DNA of 64,000 nt from Pinus tabuliformis (GCA_031772625.1 CM062818.1:1277622277-1277686276), one strand, 5' to 3'. Shown: positions 1 to 11,815, counted from the stretch's first letter. Notes: generated by a model from the letters alone, not told the origin. Numbers and translations are program-made.

Positions 1-1039
1 CTTTTGGTTCTTCTTTAATATGGAGGCCTAGCGGGCTGAGAGGTTGGGCATATTCGTCCATATTGGCTAGAATTTTGGCCAATTCATCCTCTTGCAATGG
101 GTTTTTCAATGGGCTATCTTCACGTTGCTTTATTTCTTCCTCCTCCTGCCCACGCTGCTCAGCCTCTTCCTCTGTTTCTCCTTCCTCATTTCCTTCCAAT
201 CCTTTCTCATTCTCTTCTCCTTTCAATTGCAAGGGTCGCTCATCCCCTGAATCGTCTATCTCCATTGGTTGGCTAGTATCCCCTTGGGAATTTTTCAGCC
301 TCCCTCTAATCCGTGCTAATATGATTGATTTCCTCCGTTTCAATGGTCTATTTGGTGTACTGGCAGCATGCTTACGTTTTGGGGCTGGCATAGTCAATCC
401 CCCTTCTATCATGGCAATTAGCTCTTCCCAGCTACTCTGTTGCTAAGCAAGACTGTTGCTAACTATTAGCCGTATCAGCCCATGGTGACTTACTACCGAT
501 TCTACATGTTGTGATTTCCTCATGCTTCGGGAGACATCATGAAGTAATGAACTTAAAAATGCAGGTAAGTTCACAGAGCATTTCTGCTTTAATACAGCTA
601 AGAGTTTAAGGTGTCGTGGTCTTACCACATCTTTGTTGCCTTCACAGGGGATGTAGCTCTAGATGATCTTCGCCAATTCTGCCCACGGCTCGCCCAATGC
701 TGTTGGTAGGACTCCCTTTCCTCTAATTGTCAGGTTCTGGCATTCATCTTGGAAGATCTTCATGATATTTCGCAGTCTCTCCTTCTTTAGAGTCCACACA
801 GGTCTAGTGGTTGGCAGTCCCAAGACCTCTGCAATTACGTCATCGGTGACTGCTATGTGTCTCCCCCTTACTGTGGAGTCATATTCTTGTAAATTCTGCA
901 AGAATTCTATTGCTACAATTTCGTTGGATTCCTGTAAATGATTAAGATAAACCAGCCATCCCGCCCTTGCTAAGATTTCCCGTGTAGCATCGGACACTGT
1001 CAATACTTGTGGTTCTCTCCCAATTGATCTTCCTCCCAT
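1..1039 (-). pseudogene. Extra ORF of the Athila-like element, plant-transposon-protein-like, with NLS and acidic tail (partial)
   Basis: One frame runs from an ATG at 1039 off the left edge, about 346 codons, broken only by two TAG codons (659-661 and 443-445). Both stops fit former CAG glutamines. Residues 1-126 include RGRHIAVTDDVIAEVLGLP, which resembles the segment often annotated as 'putative plant transposon protein'; this match is from memory. Around residues 215-235 there are two basic clusters, PKRK and KRRK, like a bipartite nuclear localisation signal. Residues of about 265-310 are very acidic and rich in Glu. It lies downstream of pol on the same strand. Athila elements are known to carry an additional ORF, so this may be it. 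The function is unknown. Confidence 0.6.
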
Positions 1040-2589
1040 GCTTTAGCTCACTGTAAAAATGTAGAGACGATAATGGAATAGTAGGCTGTTCAAACTGTTA
1101 GAAATACAAAGAAAATAACGAAACAACAGGGCTCGTTCAAATCCTGGGTAACTTACCAATTGCTACAAAGCATAATACAGAAATGGCTTAGGAACAAAAA
1201 GCCATGCAGATTGAAAACAATATACCGTTGAGCCTTTCTATTTCCAAGTAAACAGTTTTCTAAATAATAGTCTGACACATATACCAGTAAATTATGAGGT
1301 CACCTGCCTCCCCCCTGCAATGTGATAGGCTGCCCTCGGCAATCAAATGAGGGAGCGGTGTGCCAACTTGCCATAGTATAGAGTCATAAAGGAACATCGT
1401 ATAGCGAAATGCCATGTTTTACAAAAGGATCAGATTGCCGAAATCGAGGTATAGTAGGATCGCTTAACAAATAAGAGAATGCTATGATATGATGTGAGGC
1501 TGGGAGGATAGGACAGCTGACATGCACAGAAAGTCCGATGCGGTCATTATCAACTTTTTCTGTCATGATTGGATGTAATAGATTTTCATGTATTAATGGT
1601 TCAGGGAAATGAATTATATAATCTCATGTGACATATTACAGAGGTATAAGACAAAGAAGGGTGTTAATGATTACTATTGGTGTATAAGGAATGTGACTTC
1701 AATACCATTCATAGAGCTTTGTTGCCGACAGGTGTCCATAACCTTGATAGAGTTGTTTGTTTCACCCATGGAACCATGATCCTTTGTGTATTCTTAGGAA
1801 GTGTTGTACAATGTCAAAATGGAGGCCATTATGCTGGCTTGGTAACCAATTAAACCGTAATGTCATTCACCAGGAAGGAGTGAAAGGTGGGCAGGCCGGC
1901 TCATGATGAGACCTCCTGTTCCAAGGACTCTTTATTTTTTCTAATGTGCCTCTTGAATCATATCCCTAGTGTGGTGGCCATAGTGGGAATTCCACTTCAC
2001 TTTCTTCCTTATGGTCATGGTAGGCTGGCTCTTGATGAGACCCCCTATCTTGCATTTGACAACCCATAAGTTATATAAACAGTTTTCTCTTTTTTTCTTT
2101 TTTCTTCTTATAAATTACTTTCCTATGTATAGACAAAGGGTGGTTCAACACTCCTTAAGAGTAGGAATGCTGGAAGAAGTCTTAACATCTCAATAGAAAA
2201 ATATACCCTTTGTTCTTATTCCTTAATAATGATGAAAGAAGATTATGAGAATTAAAAGAAAAAAAAAGAACTACCATGATAAAGATAAGCAATCATATCA
2301 GTATTAGTAGGATAATGACAATAAAAGTGGTTGATAATTGTGTCCTTTCCTCTTTCCTCCTATCAATTCAAAGCAATTTCTTGTAAAAATAGCAATTTTC
2401 ATATGATTTACTGATTTTAGTATGCTCTAGTTTTGTATCCATTGCATAAGTGTATAATTGTGCTCCAAAAAGACTCGAAATTATCATATATTGAGAAGAA
2501 CGACAGTTGTCCTTTAATTGGAACAGCAAGGAGAACAAGCATCAATAAAAGGAATATGAGAATGTTGTTATTTCGAGAAGGAAGAGCAA
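1040..2589. other. Noncoding 3' region of the Athila-like element
   Basis: I see no supportable coding sequence here. Short ORFs are isolated and lack recognisable motifs. The stretch contains the conserved block at 1720-2060 described separately and otherwise AT-rich unique-looking DNA. Confidence 0.5.
1720..2060. repeat. Noncoding block shared with the Tat-like element (20405-20760)
   Basis: Three landmarks occur in the same order and similar spacing in both places: GTCCATA(A/G)CCT followed by ATGATCCTTT; a segment ending GTCATTCAC (here near 1866, there near 20578); and two copies of GGCTC(N)TGATGAGACC about 125 bases apart. Both blocks lie between pol and the 3' LTR of minus-strand Gypsy elements of apparently different lineages. 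Confidence 0.55.
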
Positions 2590-3260
2590 AAAGTACAAGT
2601 GTTGTTCCTTTGGAAAAGGAACAACAGAAAATGCCATTGCCGTTCCTTTGGAGAAGGAACAACAAAAAAACGCAAGTGTTGTTCCTTTGGAAAAGGAACA
2701 GCAAAAACACAAGTGTCATTCCTTTGGAAAAGGAACAGCAAAAACCAAATGTGTTGTTCCTTTGGAAAAGGAACAACAAAAACCAAACGTGTTGTTCCTT
2801 TGGAAAAGGAACAGCAAAAAACGAAAGTGCCGTTCCTTTGGAAAAGGAACAACAAAAACCGAAAGTGTTGTTCCTTTGGAAAAGGAACAGCAAAAAATGC
2901 AAGTGCCATTCCTTTAGAAAAGGAACAACAAAAACCGAAAGTGTTGTTCCTTTGGAAAAGGAACAACAAAGTGAAAAAGGAACAACTAATACAAAAAGTG
3001 TTGTTCTTTCGGAAGAGGAACAACAAAACGAAAGTGTTGTTCCTTTGGAAAAGGAACAACAGAAAAACAAAAGTGCACACAAATGTTGTTCCTTTGGAAA
3101 AGGAACAGCAAAAACAACAGTGTTGTCCCTTTTGAAAAAGGAACAGCAGAAAAATACAAGCTGAAGGAAAGGAATCAGCAAGATAGTGAAGGTGTTGTTC
3201 CTTCTAAAAGGAACAACAAAAACAATAGAATTGCTGATTCTTGGAAAAGGAATAGCAAAG
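2590..3260. repeat. Tandem array of about 16 palindromic units
   Basis: The unit is about 38 bp. Its core is GTTGTTCCTTTGG followed by AAAAGGAACAAC, a near-perfect inverted repeat with an 11-bp stem and a 2-3 nt loop. Between the palindromes lie short A-rich linkers. I count 16 copies, starting near 2601, 2640, 2679, 2717, 2753, 2791, 2829, 2867, 2906, 2943, 3001, 3035, 3084, 3121, 3193 and 3230. In the core the spacing is 37-39 bases. The first and last copies are degenerate. Because the unit has almost no stop codons and is not a multiple of three, long spurious ORFs appear in several frames on both strands. The array lies just downstream of pol in the 3' noncoding region of the Athila-like element, a zone known to be hypervariable in plant Gypsy elements. 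Confidence 0.9.
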
Positions 3261-3341
3261 TGCAAAAAATATGTACAGAGAATAATTTATGCTAACAAAG
3301 CAAAAGAATTATGTACAAAATGTAAAAATAGTTAAATCACT

Positions 3342-4760
3342 TTAATGAACCAGAGGTGAGGAAGATTTCTCTTCCTCCACCAAAATTTTCATGTCGGAAT
3401 CTTCACGGAGTTGCTGGTAGAAGGATTCCAGGGTAAGTGGTTTATGATATAGTCGAACTCGGTGGCCATTTGCCTTGAAGGTATGTCCAGACCTGTCAAT
3501 GGTGATTAGGGTAAGGGTGCCATTATCATGCACCTTTTGGATTTCGTATGGCCCCAACCAACGAGTCTGAAGCTTCTCAGGAAAATCATAAAACTTGGAA
3601 TGATATAACAGTGCCCAATCTCCTTTGTGAAAGACTTTCCTTTTAATGAGAGCGTCATGCCATTTAGCTCACTGCTGTTGGATTAATGCAGTGTGTTGAA
3701 GGGCAGAGAGCCTAATCTCATCTAGCTCATTGATCTACTGTAATATATTAATCTGTGCCTCGTTTAGATCTAGACCAACTTCTTGTGTTGTTCGCAGTGT
3801 TTGGATTTCGAATTCTATGGGAAAAATGGGTTCCTTTCCGAATACCAATTGGTATGGTGAATAGCCAGTAGTGCTTCTCCATGTTGTTTTGTAAGCCCAC
3901 AAGGCTTCTGGTAATCTTGCAGCCCAATCGCGTCTATGTGACGCAATGGTTTTTGTCAAGATTGCTTCTATTATTTTGTTGCTGCTTTCTACTTGACCAT
4001 TTTCCTATGGGTGGTATAGAGTGGTGATTTTGTGCTGGATATGATAGTTTTTGAGTGTTGCAGCAATCTTGTTACCAGCAAACTGTGGTCCACCGTCTGT
4101 AATTATGTCTCTTGGAAGCCCATATCGCACAAATATATGGAACAGGAACTGTATGATGGAATCCTCTGTAGCTCTCGGCAATGCCTCTGCTTCAACCCAT
4201 CTAGTGACATATTATGTTGCTACTAAAATATATGTTTTCTAGTTTGAGGATGGGTTAATTGATCCAATGAAATCAAGTGCCTATCGCTCGAATGGTTCAA
4301 TAACTAGCTGTGGATTTAGGGGCATTTCATCGGACTAACCAGGGCGTCTTGCTCTTTGGCAACTGTCACAAGCTTGAATGAACTTCTTTGCATCTTTGAA
4401 GATTTTGGGCCAATAATACCCTGTTTGCAACACCTTATGTCCAGTTCTCCAATTGGCGAAATGTCCACCACATGGTCTGTCATGAAAAGCTTTCAAAATG
4501 TCAAAAATTTCATCCTTGCGGACGCATCTCTTGATGTGCATATCTACCCCTGTATGGAACAGGTAGCCCCCAATCCAAGAAAATTGAGCACTTAGCTGGA
4601 AAATCTGTTTTCGTTCATTGGGGGTCAGAATTTTTGGTAATTTACCTACTGCTAAGTAATTTGCAACATCAGCATACAAGGGTGTTTTAACAGTGACAAT
4701 AAACAAATGCTCATCTGGAAATTGATCTTCAACTGCTGCCACGTCCACTAGTTTTGGCAT
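3342..4760 (-). pseudogene. Integrase, Athila-like element (decayed)
   Basis: The frame contains an HHCC zinc-binding region (residues CGGHFANWRTGH ... CDSCQRARRPG), a core with ALDFIG, the second catalytic segment DIITDGGPQFAG and ENGQVESSNK with the catalytic Glu. A C-terminal part has WLGPYEIQKVHDNGTL. At least six in-frame stops interrupt it. Most sit where family members have Gln or Trp, for example PFER*ALDFIG and YHP*ENGQ. It lies in the same frame as the RT segment at 5136-5699. Confidence 0.8.
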
Positions 4761-6013
4761 TCGCTAGAGAAAGTCAGCTACAGGATTTTCTTTTCCAATT
4801 CTATCCTTGATTGTAATATCAAATTCCTGCAATAAAATCAGCCATTTAGTTATTCTACCATTTGTGATTGGTTTGTTTGCTAAATATTTTATGGCAGAGT
4901 GATTTGTATAGAAATTCCTTTTCAGTAACAGTATAATTCAATTCAGCAGGGGATAAATTCTTACTAATATAATAAATTGCATATGGTTTTTATCTTCTTC
5001 TTGCCCAAGGACTGCTCCAATAGCTGTATCTGAGGCATCTGATGAAATTTGGAATGGCAAGTCCCAACTTGGTCCTCGAAGGACTGGGATTGTGGACACA
5101 AGCGTCTTCAGATCCTGAAAAGCACGGTCACATTTTTATGTCCAAAGAAAGTCAACATTACTTGTCAATGCATGTAGAGGTGCAGCAATATGCAAAAAAT
5201 GTTCTATAAACCTTCTATAATAACCAGAAAATCCAAGAAAACTATGTACCTCTGTTTGAGTGGTAAGAGTGGGAATTAGCAAAATTATTTGAATTTTGGC
5301 TGGGTCTACCTGTATGCCAACTGCTGAGATATAATGGCCTAGAATAAGTCTTTTAGTCATCATCATATAGCATTTTTCATGGCTCAAACAAAGCCTGGTG
5401 GTAATGCAGCGCTGCAAGACTTTTTCCAGTGTGTCCAATGCTGGGTTAAAATCATCTCCATATGGTGTAAAGTTATCCATGTATACTTCGAGTCCTTCAT
5501 TTATTAAGTCTGAAAAGATGCTCAAGATAGCCCTTTGAAATGTGGCAGGAGCATTGCATAAGCCAAAAGGTAGAACTCTATAGCAAAATGTTCCCCGAGG
5601 ACAAGTAAAAGTGGTCTTGTCTTGGTCTTCAGGGGCAATATGAATCTGATTGTATCCACTGAAGCTGTCTAAGAAAGAAAAGAATTTATTCCCTACCAAA
5701 GTGTCTAATACTTGGTCAATGAATGGAAGGGGAAAGTGGTCTTTTGTATTGCTTTATTTAGCTCTCTGTAATCTACACAAATTCTCCACTTTCCATTCTT
5801 CTTTGGTACCACAACAAGTGGAGAGACCCATTTACTATCGGAGATAGGGTAGATGAAGTTGACATCTAAAAGTTTTTGAGGTTCAGCTTTTACAACATCT
5901 TTTATATGAGGATTAAGTCTCCTTTGTGGTTGGCGAATAGGTCTCGCATCCTTTTCTATGTAAATGTGGTGTGTACATAACTGGGGATCAATTCCTTTCA
6001 TATCATGATAGTC
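4761..6013 (-). pseudogene. Reverse transcriptase and RNase H, Athila-like element (decayed)
   Basis: RT begins with TFPFHSLTKY, where a one-base deletion near 5725 breaks the expected FPLPFIDQ motif. It continues in another frame as KFFSFLDSFSGYNQIHIAP and PFGLCNAPATFQRAI. The polymerase box reads VYMDNFTPYG: the second Asp of YMDD is Asn, a G-to-A change expected to abolish catalysis. After a TAA at 5136-5138 (LWT*KCDRAFQDLK) an RNase H segment follows with SSDASDTAIGAVLGQEEDK, then decays before the integrase. A TGA at 6014-6016 separates it from the protease region. Confidence 0.82.
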
Positions 6014-7924
6014 TCATACAAATTCTCCTTTATATTTCCTCAATAGTTGGATGAGCTTCTTTTCTTGCTCGGAAGTCAGGTTGGCATTAATGTCTAAAGT
6101 CTTTCCTGGCTCAATTTCTACAATTTTACTATTTGAAACAGAGGTAGTAGGTATTGTTTGATCGTGCGTATCTTTAAGAGGATCTTCTTCTAATTCATTA
6201 TAAAATGTTGCTTCTATCATGTGACATTTTATGCGGGATCTGGATTTAGTTTGGCTAATAAAATTGTTAATGGCATCATCTTCTGTTTGGTCTTTGAAAT
6301 CAAGGGCCTCTTCTATAGTTAATGGAGATCTAATATTTTCGGTAAGGTATGACACAAAATGCTTTTTAGTTTTTATTATTATGACACTTGGCTGCACTGG
6401 GGGATATAAAGCTAGATTCTTGATATTTGTCCCCTTATCTATGGTCATACTACCTTGTCGGTAGCCAACATAAGCATCGACAGTTGCAAGCCAAGGTCTG
6501 CCTAAAATCAACGGACGTCCATCAAATCGGTTTTTGGGGTTTATTATCAGAAAATCAGCTGGATACTCCCAGGAGTCAACAGATATCATGAGATCATGTA
6601 GTGTGCCTTCCGGCTGAACCACAGATCGGTCCGCCAGTTCTAATAAAGTGGAGGTCGATTCTACTGATGTAATGCCCAGTTTTTGGCAAGTGTTGGTTGT
6701 TAAGATATTAATTGCAGCTCCTAGATCAACTAAGGCATTTGAGAAGGTTTTTCCATTGATTTGTAAGGTTACTATTGGATTTCCCGGGTCTTCATCTTTA
6801 ACAGGTGTTTCTTTCCCTGATAATAAATCGGATAGAGTGCCAACTACTTGGACTTTTGGGTTGCTTGTTATTTTCCTCCTTGGCTTCTTTATACATAGTT
6901 TTTTGATAGTCTTTGCATATATGGGGATGTCTTGAATGGCTTGGAGGAATGGGATTTTTATGTACAGATTTTTTAGTTCTCCAAGAATATCAAAATTAGG
7001 GTGTTGTATAGGTCAAGGTATAATTAATCGCTCTGGGAATGGGGGAGAGGATGTGGTTTTTGGGTCATGAATTTGTTGTCTGATCACGTCCTCTTCTTGT
7101 AGCAGTTATTCTGTAGGTAACTGATTTTCAGCTTGAGTTGTTTTATCTCCCTCTGTTTTGATGATATGCCCAGATCTTAATTGAAGGTCATTACACTCCC
7201 TTAGATTGGTTCCTATTTCTGGTTTTTCCACTATTTGAATAGATTGGACCGGTCTGTTATTCGGATTAGGGTTGGGTTGGGCTGCGAGTTGCGGTCTTAA
7301 ATTAGATTGGGGGTTTTGTTGTAAGGCTAGCAGTGTAGGTTGAGGGAGCGGGATGGTTCCTACTGGCTGATTCATCGGTCTTTGCCAGTTTGTTTGCTAG
7401 GATTGAGTCTGTGAGGTAGGAGGGGTCCATTGTGCTGGATATATGTTGTTTTGCCAATATGGTGGGGTATAGGGAAAATTTGGCCAATTGGGTTGGTTTG
7501 CTTGATTCAGCCATGGAGATGATGAAGGAAATGATTGTTGTGACCAATTTGGGAAGGGAGGTTGATTTTTCCTCATTGTATTATATTGTTGAGCATGATA
7601 TTGTGGAGGCTGAAAAGAAGAAGCTCAGTCTGAAAACATACCTGATTGTCGTGGCTACCATTGACGGTGCTGATTGAGTAGATACACTGGTTCTGGTTCT
7701 TCTTCTGCTTCCTTGTATACTGCTTTCAATCCAGGAAGTGAGGGACAACTCTCTGTGGAGTGGTATTTTGTACAAATGGCACAAACTTGGACTGCATCTA
7801 ATGGACACTCCTTATGACTGTGTTTCTTTCTGGATCTGGGACAGAAGATTGCCAAATTCTGTTCTGCTTCTGCTTGCTTTTGTTTGGCCTGCATAATATC
7901 AAGTTGTGTTGTTAGTGTCCCCAA
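6014..7924 (-). pseudogene. Gag C-terminus (zinc knuckle) and protease, Athila-like element
   Basis: A CAICTKYHSTESCP zinc knuckle is encoded near 7770. A proline- and glutamine-rich linker follows. The protease segment has ALVDLGAAINILTTNT and ends with RPLILGRPWLATVDAYVG, the usual flap-to-ILGRPFL architecture of Gypsy aspartic proteases. The catalytic triad is D-L-G, as is common in Athila-type proteases. The stretch is in one frame, different from that of gag at 8242-9210, with internal stops between its pieces. Confidence 0.7.
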
Positions 7925-8049
7925 TATGTCCGTTTTAAATTTTTATAATAAATTTCCAGTTTCTGCACGAGTTACTCCTTCTGCCGAAGTTTTGTTATCT
8001 CTTGGAAACTGATATGTTCTACTGGTTTTAGTCTTGTGCTGCCTCTCGA

Positions 8050-9210
8050 GCTCCTGATTCATAAATCAATAATATCAACAAAATTTTCCTGATAAATATC
8101 TCCTTTCCCCATAATGTTTAGTGTTTCAATCCATTGTTCCTTCATTCCCCTAATTAATGTTGTTTTTAATACATTATCAGGTAAGGGTAATGATGCATAA
8201 GGAGATCTTTGAAGATTGTACTGGAAACGCTCTACATATTCTTATAATGCTTCATTTGGTTTAGCTACCATCTGAAATATTTCATCTTTTAACTCTCTAG
8301 ACCTGCAATAGTCCTGATATTTTTTTAGAAAAGACTCTTTCATTTGGTCCCAGTTATTTATAACACCACCACCCAATTCCATAAACCATCTTAGAGCAGC
8401 CCCTTTTAATGTAGAGGGAAATAATTTCAGTTGTTGGGGATCAGTGGTATAGTCATATCCTCTACACAACATGTCAAATTTGAATAAAAATGCATCCAGA
8501 TCTTCTGATGTAAGGCCATGGAATGTAGGGATATGCTGGAGAGGAATTGCTTTCATAGGTGTATTAGCTGCAATATCCACAATCGGGTATTGCAATGTAG
8601 AGGTTTGGGTGTTTGGCTGGTTCTGGGCCATTTGGTCAAATATATGCCAATAACCTTCTGGGATGTCTAGGAGGGTATTCCTAGGTTGTCGAGGGGGAAT
8701 GGCTCTAATAGGAATGGTCTTGACAACACTTCCTTTATCTGGGATGATGAGAGTGTCTAATGTCTGGGAGGGTTCAGGTTCTTGAATTTCTTCAACTTCG
8801 TTATAAATGATTTTTGCAGCACTTCCCTTATCTGGGCTGCTTAATTGTTGTATTACCCCAAGAGGAGATTTTGGTTCTTCAGTTTCTCCTATTTCTCCTC
8901 TTCCTTCACAAAGATTGCTAAGGTTCCCTTCTTGTAATGATTTTGGGCTAGAATTTTCAATTTCTTGAAAATCTTGTTCTTCGGTTTGACTGTGCACCTC
9001 AACAAAGGCTACAGATGGTGATACCGTGGCCAAAAGGGAACTGGTAGGCTATCTAGAAGTAACTTTTCTAGGTCCTACTGAAGGTTGAGATTCTGCTTTC
9101 TTAAGGATTTTGTCTATAAAGGTTGATCGGCCAAGGGTCACCAGCCCCTTAGCTTTATCAGGCTTGGGTAGAGGTTTAGGGTTCTTTTTAGGCTTTTTCT
9201 GCTTAGTCAT
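8050..9210 (-). pseudogene. Gag, Athila-like element (decayed)
   Basis: The likely start is the ATG at 9210 (MTKQKKPKKNPKP...), about 180 bases inside the primer site. A TAG near 9049 interrupts VTSR*PTSS, after which the frame continues. The capsid core contains FHGLTSEDLDAFLFKFD, LKGAALRWFMEL and NWDQMKESFLKKYQD, the retrotransposon gag (UBN2/Retrotrans_gag) pattern. A TAA at 8242-8244 (NEAL*EYVERF) precedes further gag-like residues to about 8050. Both stops fit former Gln codons. Confidence 0.8.
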
Positions 9211-9393
9211 GCACACAAATCAATTGCTAGGCTCTACCCAAACAGAATAGCAACAAATCTGCAGGAAAGTAGGCAGGGGATCAGGGCTGTTACATACTCC
9301 ACACGCAGGTTCTTACCTTTCGTTTTTAAAACCCAGTTCTTTCCTAACAGGTTATTACACTACTCTGGAAAATAAACAAATGGCTACACTCTT

Positions 9394-9410
9394 CCCCAAC
9401 AACGGCGCCA
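9394..9410 (-). other. Primer binding site, tRNA-Asp type
   Basis: On the minus strand this reads TGGCGCCGTTGTTGGGG. That is complementary to the 3' end of plant tRNA-Asp apart from one or two positions. It lies three bases inside the LTR start at 9414, as expected for minus-strand DNA priming. Confidence 0.85.
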
Positions 9411-9413
9411 AAA

Positions 9414-11129
9414 TGTCGAGCCGTAAAAAGGGTCTTTTTCACCTCTAATTACCTCACATTAACTTGTCAATCCAGGAACGATTTTTTATTTCAAAGAGTG
9501 TACTCAGTTTGAGGCTATCATTTGCCAGAGTAATGCTAGTAGTATAGTTCTCAGAATACAAGAGTAAACGGATGCTTAAAACAAGATCTACTTACAGTAA
9601 AACACTTTAAAACCTAAATCATGCATTCAGAAAACTAAGCAATTTATTAGTCAAGGGTCCAGTAACAGTAACTCATCCCTCTGTAAACTGATGTAACTGA
9701 AGATAAACATATCATCAACCTGGGAACTAGACAATAGATGTCAATGCTCACTACAGTTTCAGATCGTTCTGCACACCAAAGCAATGAGAACGCAAATAAC
9801 ACAAAATGGAACATCAACTAGGAAATGGAACAACAACTAAGAAATAGAATAGCAACTAGAAAATGTAACAGCAACTGATTCTTATAAATAGCAACACTTT
9901 AATCTACAGGAATAAGTGCAGCAATCATATCCTACAGAAATCAGAGAGCAACCCTTACTCTAAGAATAAATCGTTCAGCAAATAGAAATAGAACGACAAC
10001 CAATTAGCAATGAAATGTAGAACAACGCTTAGAGCCAATTGTGAATGTTCAGTAAATCGAAATAAATAACACACATAGCACACCTTAATATTGAGAGAAA
10101 CAATAATCTAACTCTGATACCACAAATATTAATCTCAGTTATAAAGGATAACGATCACAATTCATAATGGAACAACAATGTCAATTGAACAACAATCATA
10201 ATTAAGTATAAACCATAGATGAATATAGTAATACCAACTTAAGAATATTATAGCTCGGTTACTCTGTAATTGAACAGTGATAGCATTCTGTAAAGAATAG
10301 TAATGTTACATCGATGACTTAAAGGAACAACAATGTGTTATAAAATCAGAATGAACAATACGACACTCCTGTTACAGAGAACGATATTACAAATATAACA
10401 GAGCTGTGATATAAAATAACAAAATGCACCAGATTACTGATCAAAGATGATAATGAAAACCACGCACGAATTAAAGATAATGGTAAAAGAGCAAGTGTTC
10501 CACTAGGGTCGGGCCCTTAGCCTCCAGGGATACACCGCTTGAGATTATTCCAGGATCAAAGACGGAATAGCAACCAGATTTATATTAAAGCATTAAAACA
10601 GAGTTACAATGAATCACTTCTCAACAAGAGTCGATGACCAAAGTTTCAAGTACAACAAGAAATTACATAAAAGTAACAACAACACGTCCCCTGGGCTAGC
10701 AGTGTTGCCCCTTTTTATAACTGCCGAGTAGAGATATCAATGATGCAAAAATAGTTAAGATTGCGATCCCTCAGGATCCTCTAATCCTAAGGGATTCACC
10801 AAACTGTTAATTCCAGTTATCCCCTTGTTCTCTTGCGCCGATTCGATATCTCCTTTTCCTTTCCTTGGCTAATATGCTTTAATTTAGATCACCTTGTTTG
10901 CATATGGTTCCCCGCCAAAGGGACAACAATTAACTTGGCCCTGTCTTTTTCTTTGGAACGACAATCTTTCATTTTCCCTTTTCCTACATAAGAAATAACA
11001 ACTATTAGTGTTTTCGTGTTGCGTATAAATCCTATAGATTTTTTTATGATTTCTTATTATCTACGTAGTTCATGATGCAAAGAGGTTATGAGTTCTAAAG
11101 AAAAGATGACAAAATAATCAATAAAAACA
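9414..11129 (-). repeat. 5' LTR of the Athila-like element
   Basis: The inner end starts with TGTCGAGCCG directly next to the primer site. The outer end is inferred near 11129, where ...AAAAACA is followed by DNA that again encodes the RT of the host element. No second copy of this LTR lies in the window, so length (about 1.7 kb) and outer boundary are tentative. It contains scattered GGAACAACAA-like words similar to half of the palindrome unit at 2590-3260. Confidence 0.65.
10711..10719 (-). promoter_or_regulatory. Putative TATA box in the Athila-like 5' LTR
   Basis: On the minus strand TATAAAAAGGGGC is found in the interior of the LTR, which is where an LTR promoter for leftward transcription would lie. 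Identification is by motif alone. Confidence 0.4.
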
Positions 11130-11815
11130 TACCTTCTTCAGTACTCCACAAACACCTCCCAAGTAATGACCCTTTGTTTGAAATAAACTTCACTTGCTAA
11201 TCGTCGCATACTACTAATGCTCTCTTAGCAATCTCAACACTATTGAAAAATGCTCAACATTCTCTTTCTCATTCTTAGAAAATATAAAGATATAATCAAT
11301 GAATACAATAATAAACTTGTCCAGATAAGGACACAACAAGCTATTCATCAAGCACATAAAAGTACCTGGAGCATTAGTCAAACCAAATGGAACTACAACA
11401 AACTCAAAATTCCCATACCTGGTCTTGAAAGCAGTCTTGCATATATCGTCTTCCTTGATGCATACCTGATGATATCTTGATCTCAAATCAATCTTCGAGA
11501 ACACTACTACCCCCTTCAACTGATCAAATAAGTCATCAATCCTAGACAATGGGAACCTATTCTTAGTCGTAACCTTGTTTAGTTGCCTGTCATCAATGCA
11601 CAACTTGAGAGTACCATCTTTTTTATTCACAAACAATACTAGTGCACCCCAAGGTGATACACTTGGCCTAATGTATCCATTATCAAGTATTTCCTTCAGC
11701 TGCAACTTCAATTATACTAAATCTAGTGTGCTCATCTTGTAAGGTGCCTTTGATGATGGCACTGCCCCTAGTACCAACTCAATAGAAAAGTCCACTTCCC
11801 TGTGGGGAGGTAACT
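11130..11815 (-). pseudogene. Reverse transcriptase, Tekay-like element (truncated)
   Basis: It runs from SKAPYKMSTLDLV through [20 protein letters not shown] and [13 protein letters not shown] to [19 protein letters not shown]. The polymerase box is VFIDYIFIF; the expected FIDD has become FIDY, so it would be inactive. After LLREH two successive TAG codons follow where Gln-Gln fits, then YATISK and HYLGG before the sequence is cut by the Athila-like insertion. RNase H and integrase are absent from the window. Confidence 0.82.

Larger units (their letters stand above)
1..11129 (-). mobile_element. Athila-like Ty3/Gypsy LTR retrotransposon, 3' end beyond window
   Basis: Reading right to left, the order is LTR, primer site, gag, protease, RT, RNase H, integrase, a palindrome array and an extra ORF. 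The primer site matches the 3' end of tRNA-Asp. The protease has D-L-G instead of D-S/T-G. The RT contains YMD(D)FTPYG, typical of the Athila lineage. No second LTR is seen to the left, so the 3' LTR should lie before position 1 and the internal region exceeds 9.4 kb. The right LTR stops inside the RT of another element, which makes this a nested insertion. The frame has many stops and at least two frameshifts, so the copy is dead. The right boundary (about 11129) is chosen from a CA next to resumed RT coding sequence and is uncertain. Confidence 0.75.

Noticed and set aside
63-446. Serine-rich plus-strand ORF of 127 codons
   Set aside because: It is antisense to the acidic and basic tail of the minus-strand ORF (1-1039) and has no motif.
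2590-3260. CRISPR-like array
   Set aside because: Regular palindromic repeats at 38-bp steps look superficially similar, but the linkers are short, A-rich and alike, the DNA is clearly plant, and there are no cas genes.
2417-3265. Long ORFs on both strands (up to 282 codons) over the palindrome array
   Set aside because: The 38-bp unit lacks stop codons and rotates through frames, so open frames arise by chance in several registers; the peptides are just repeat translations.
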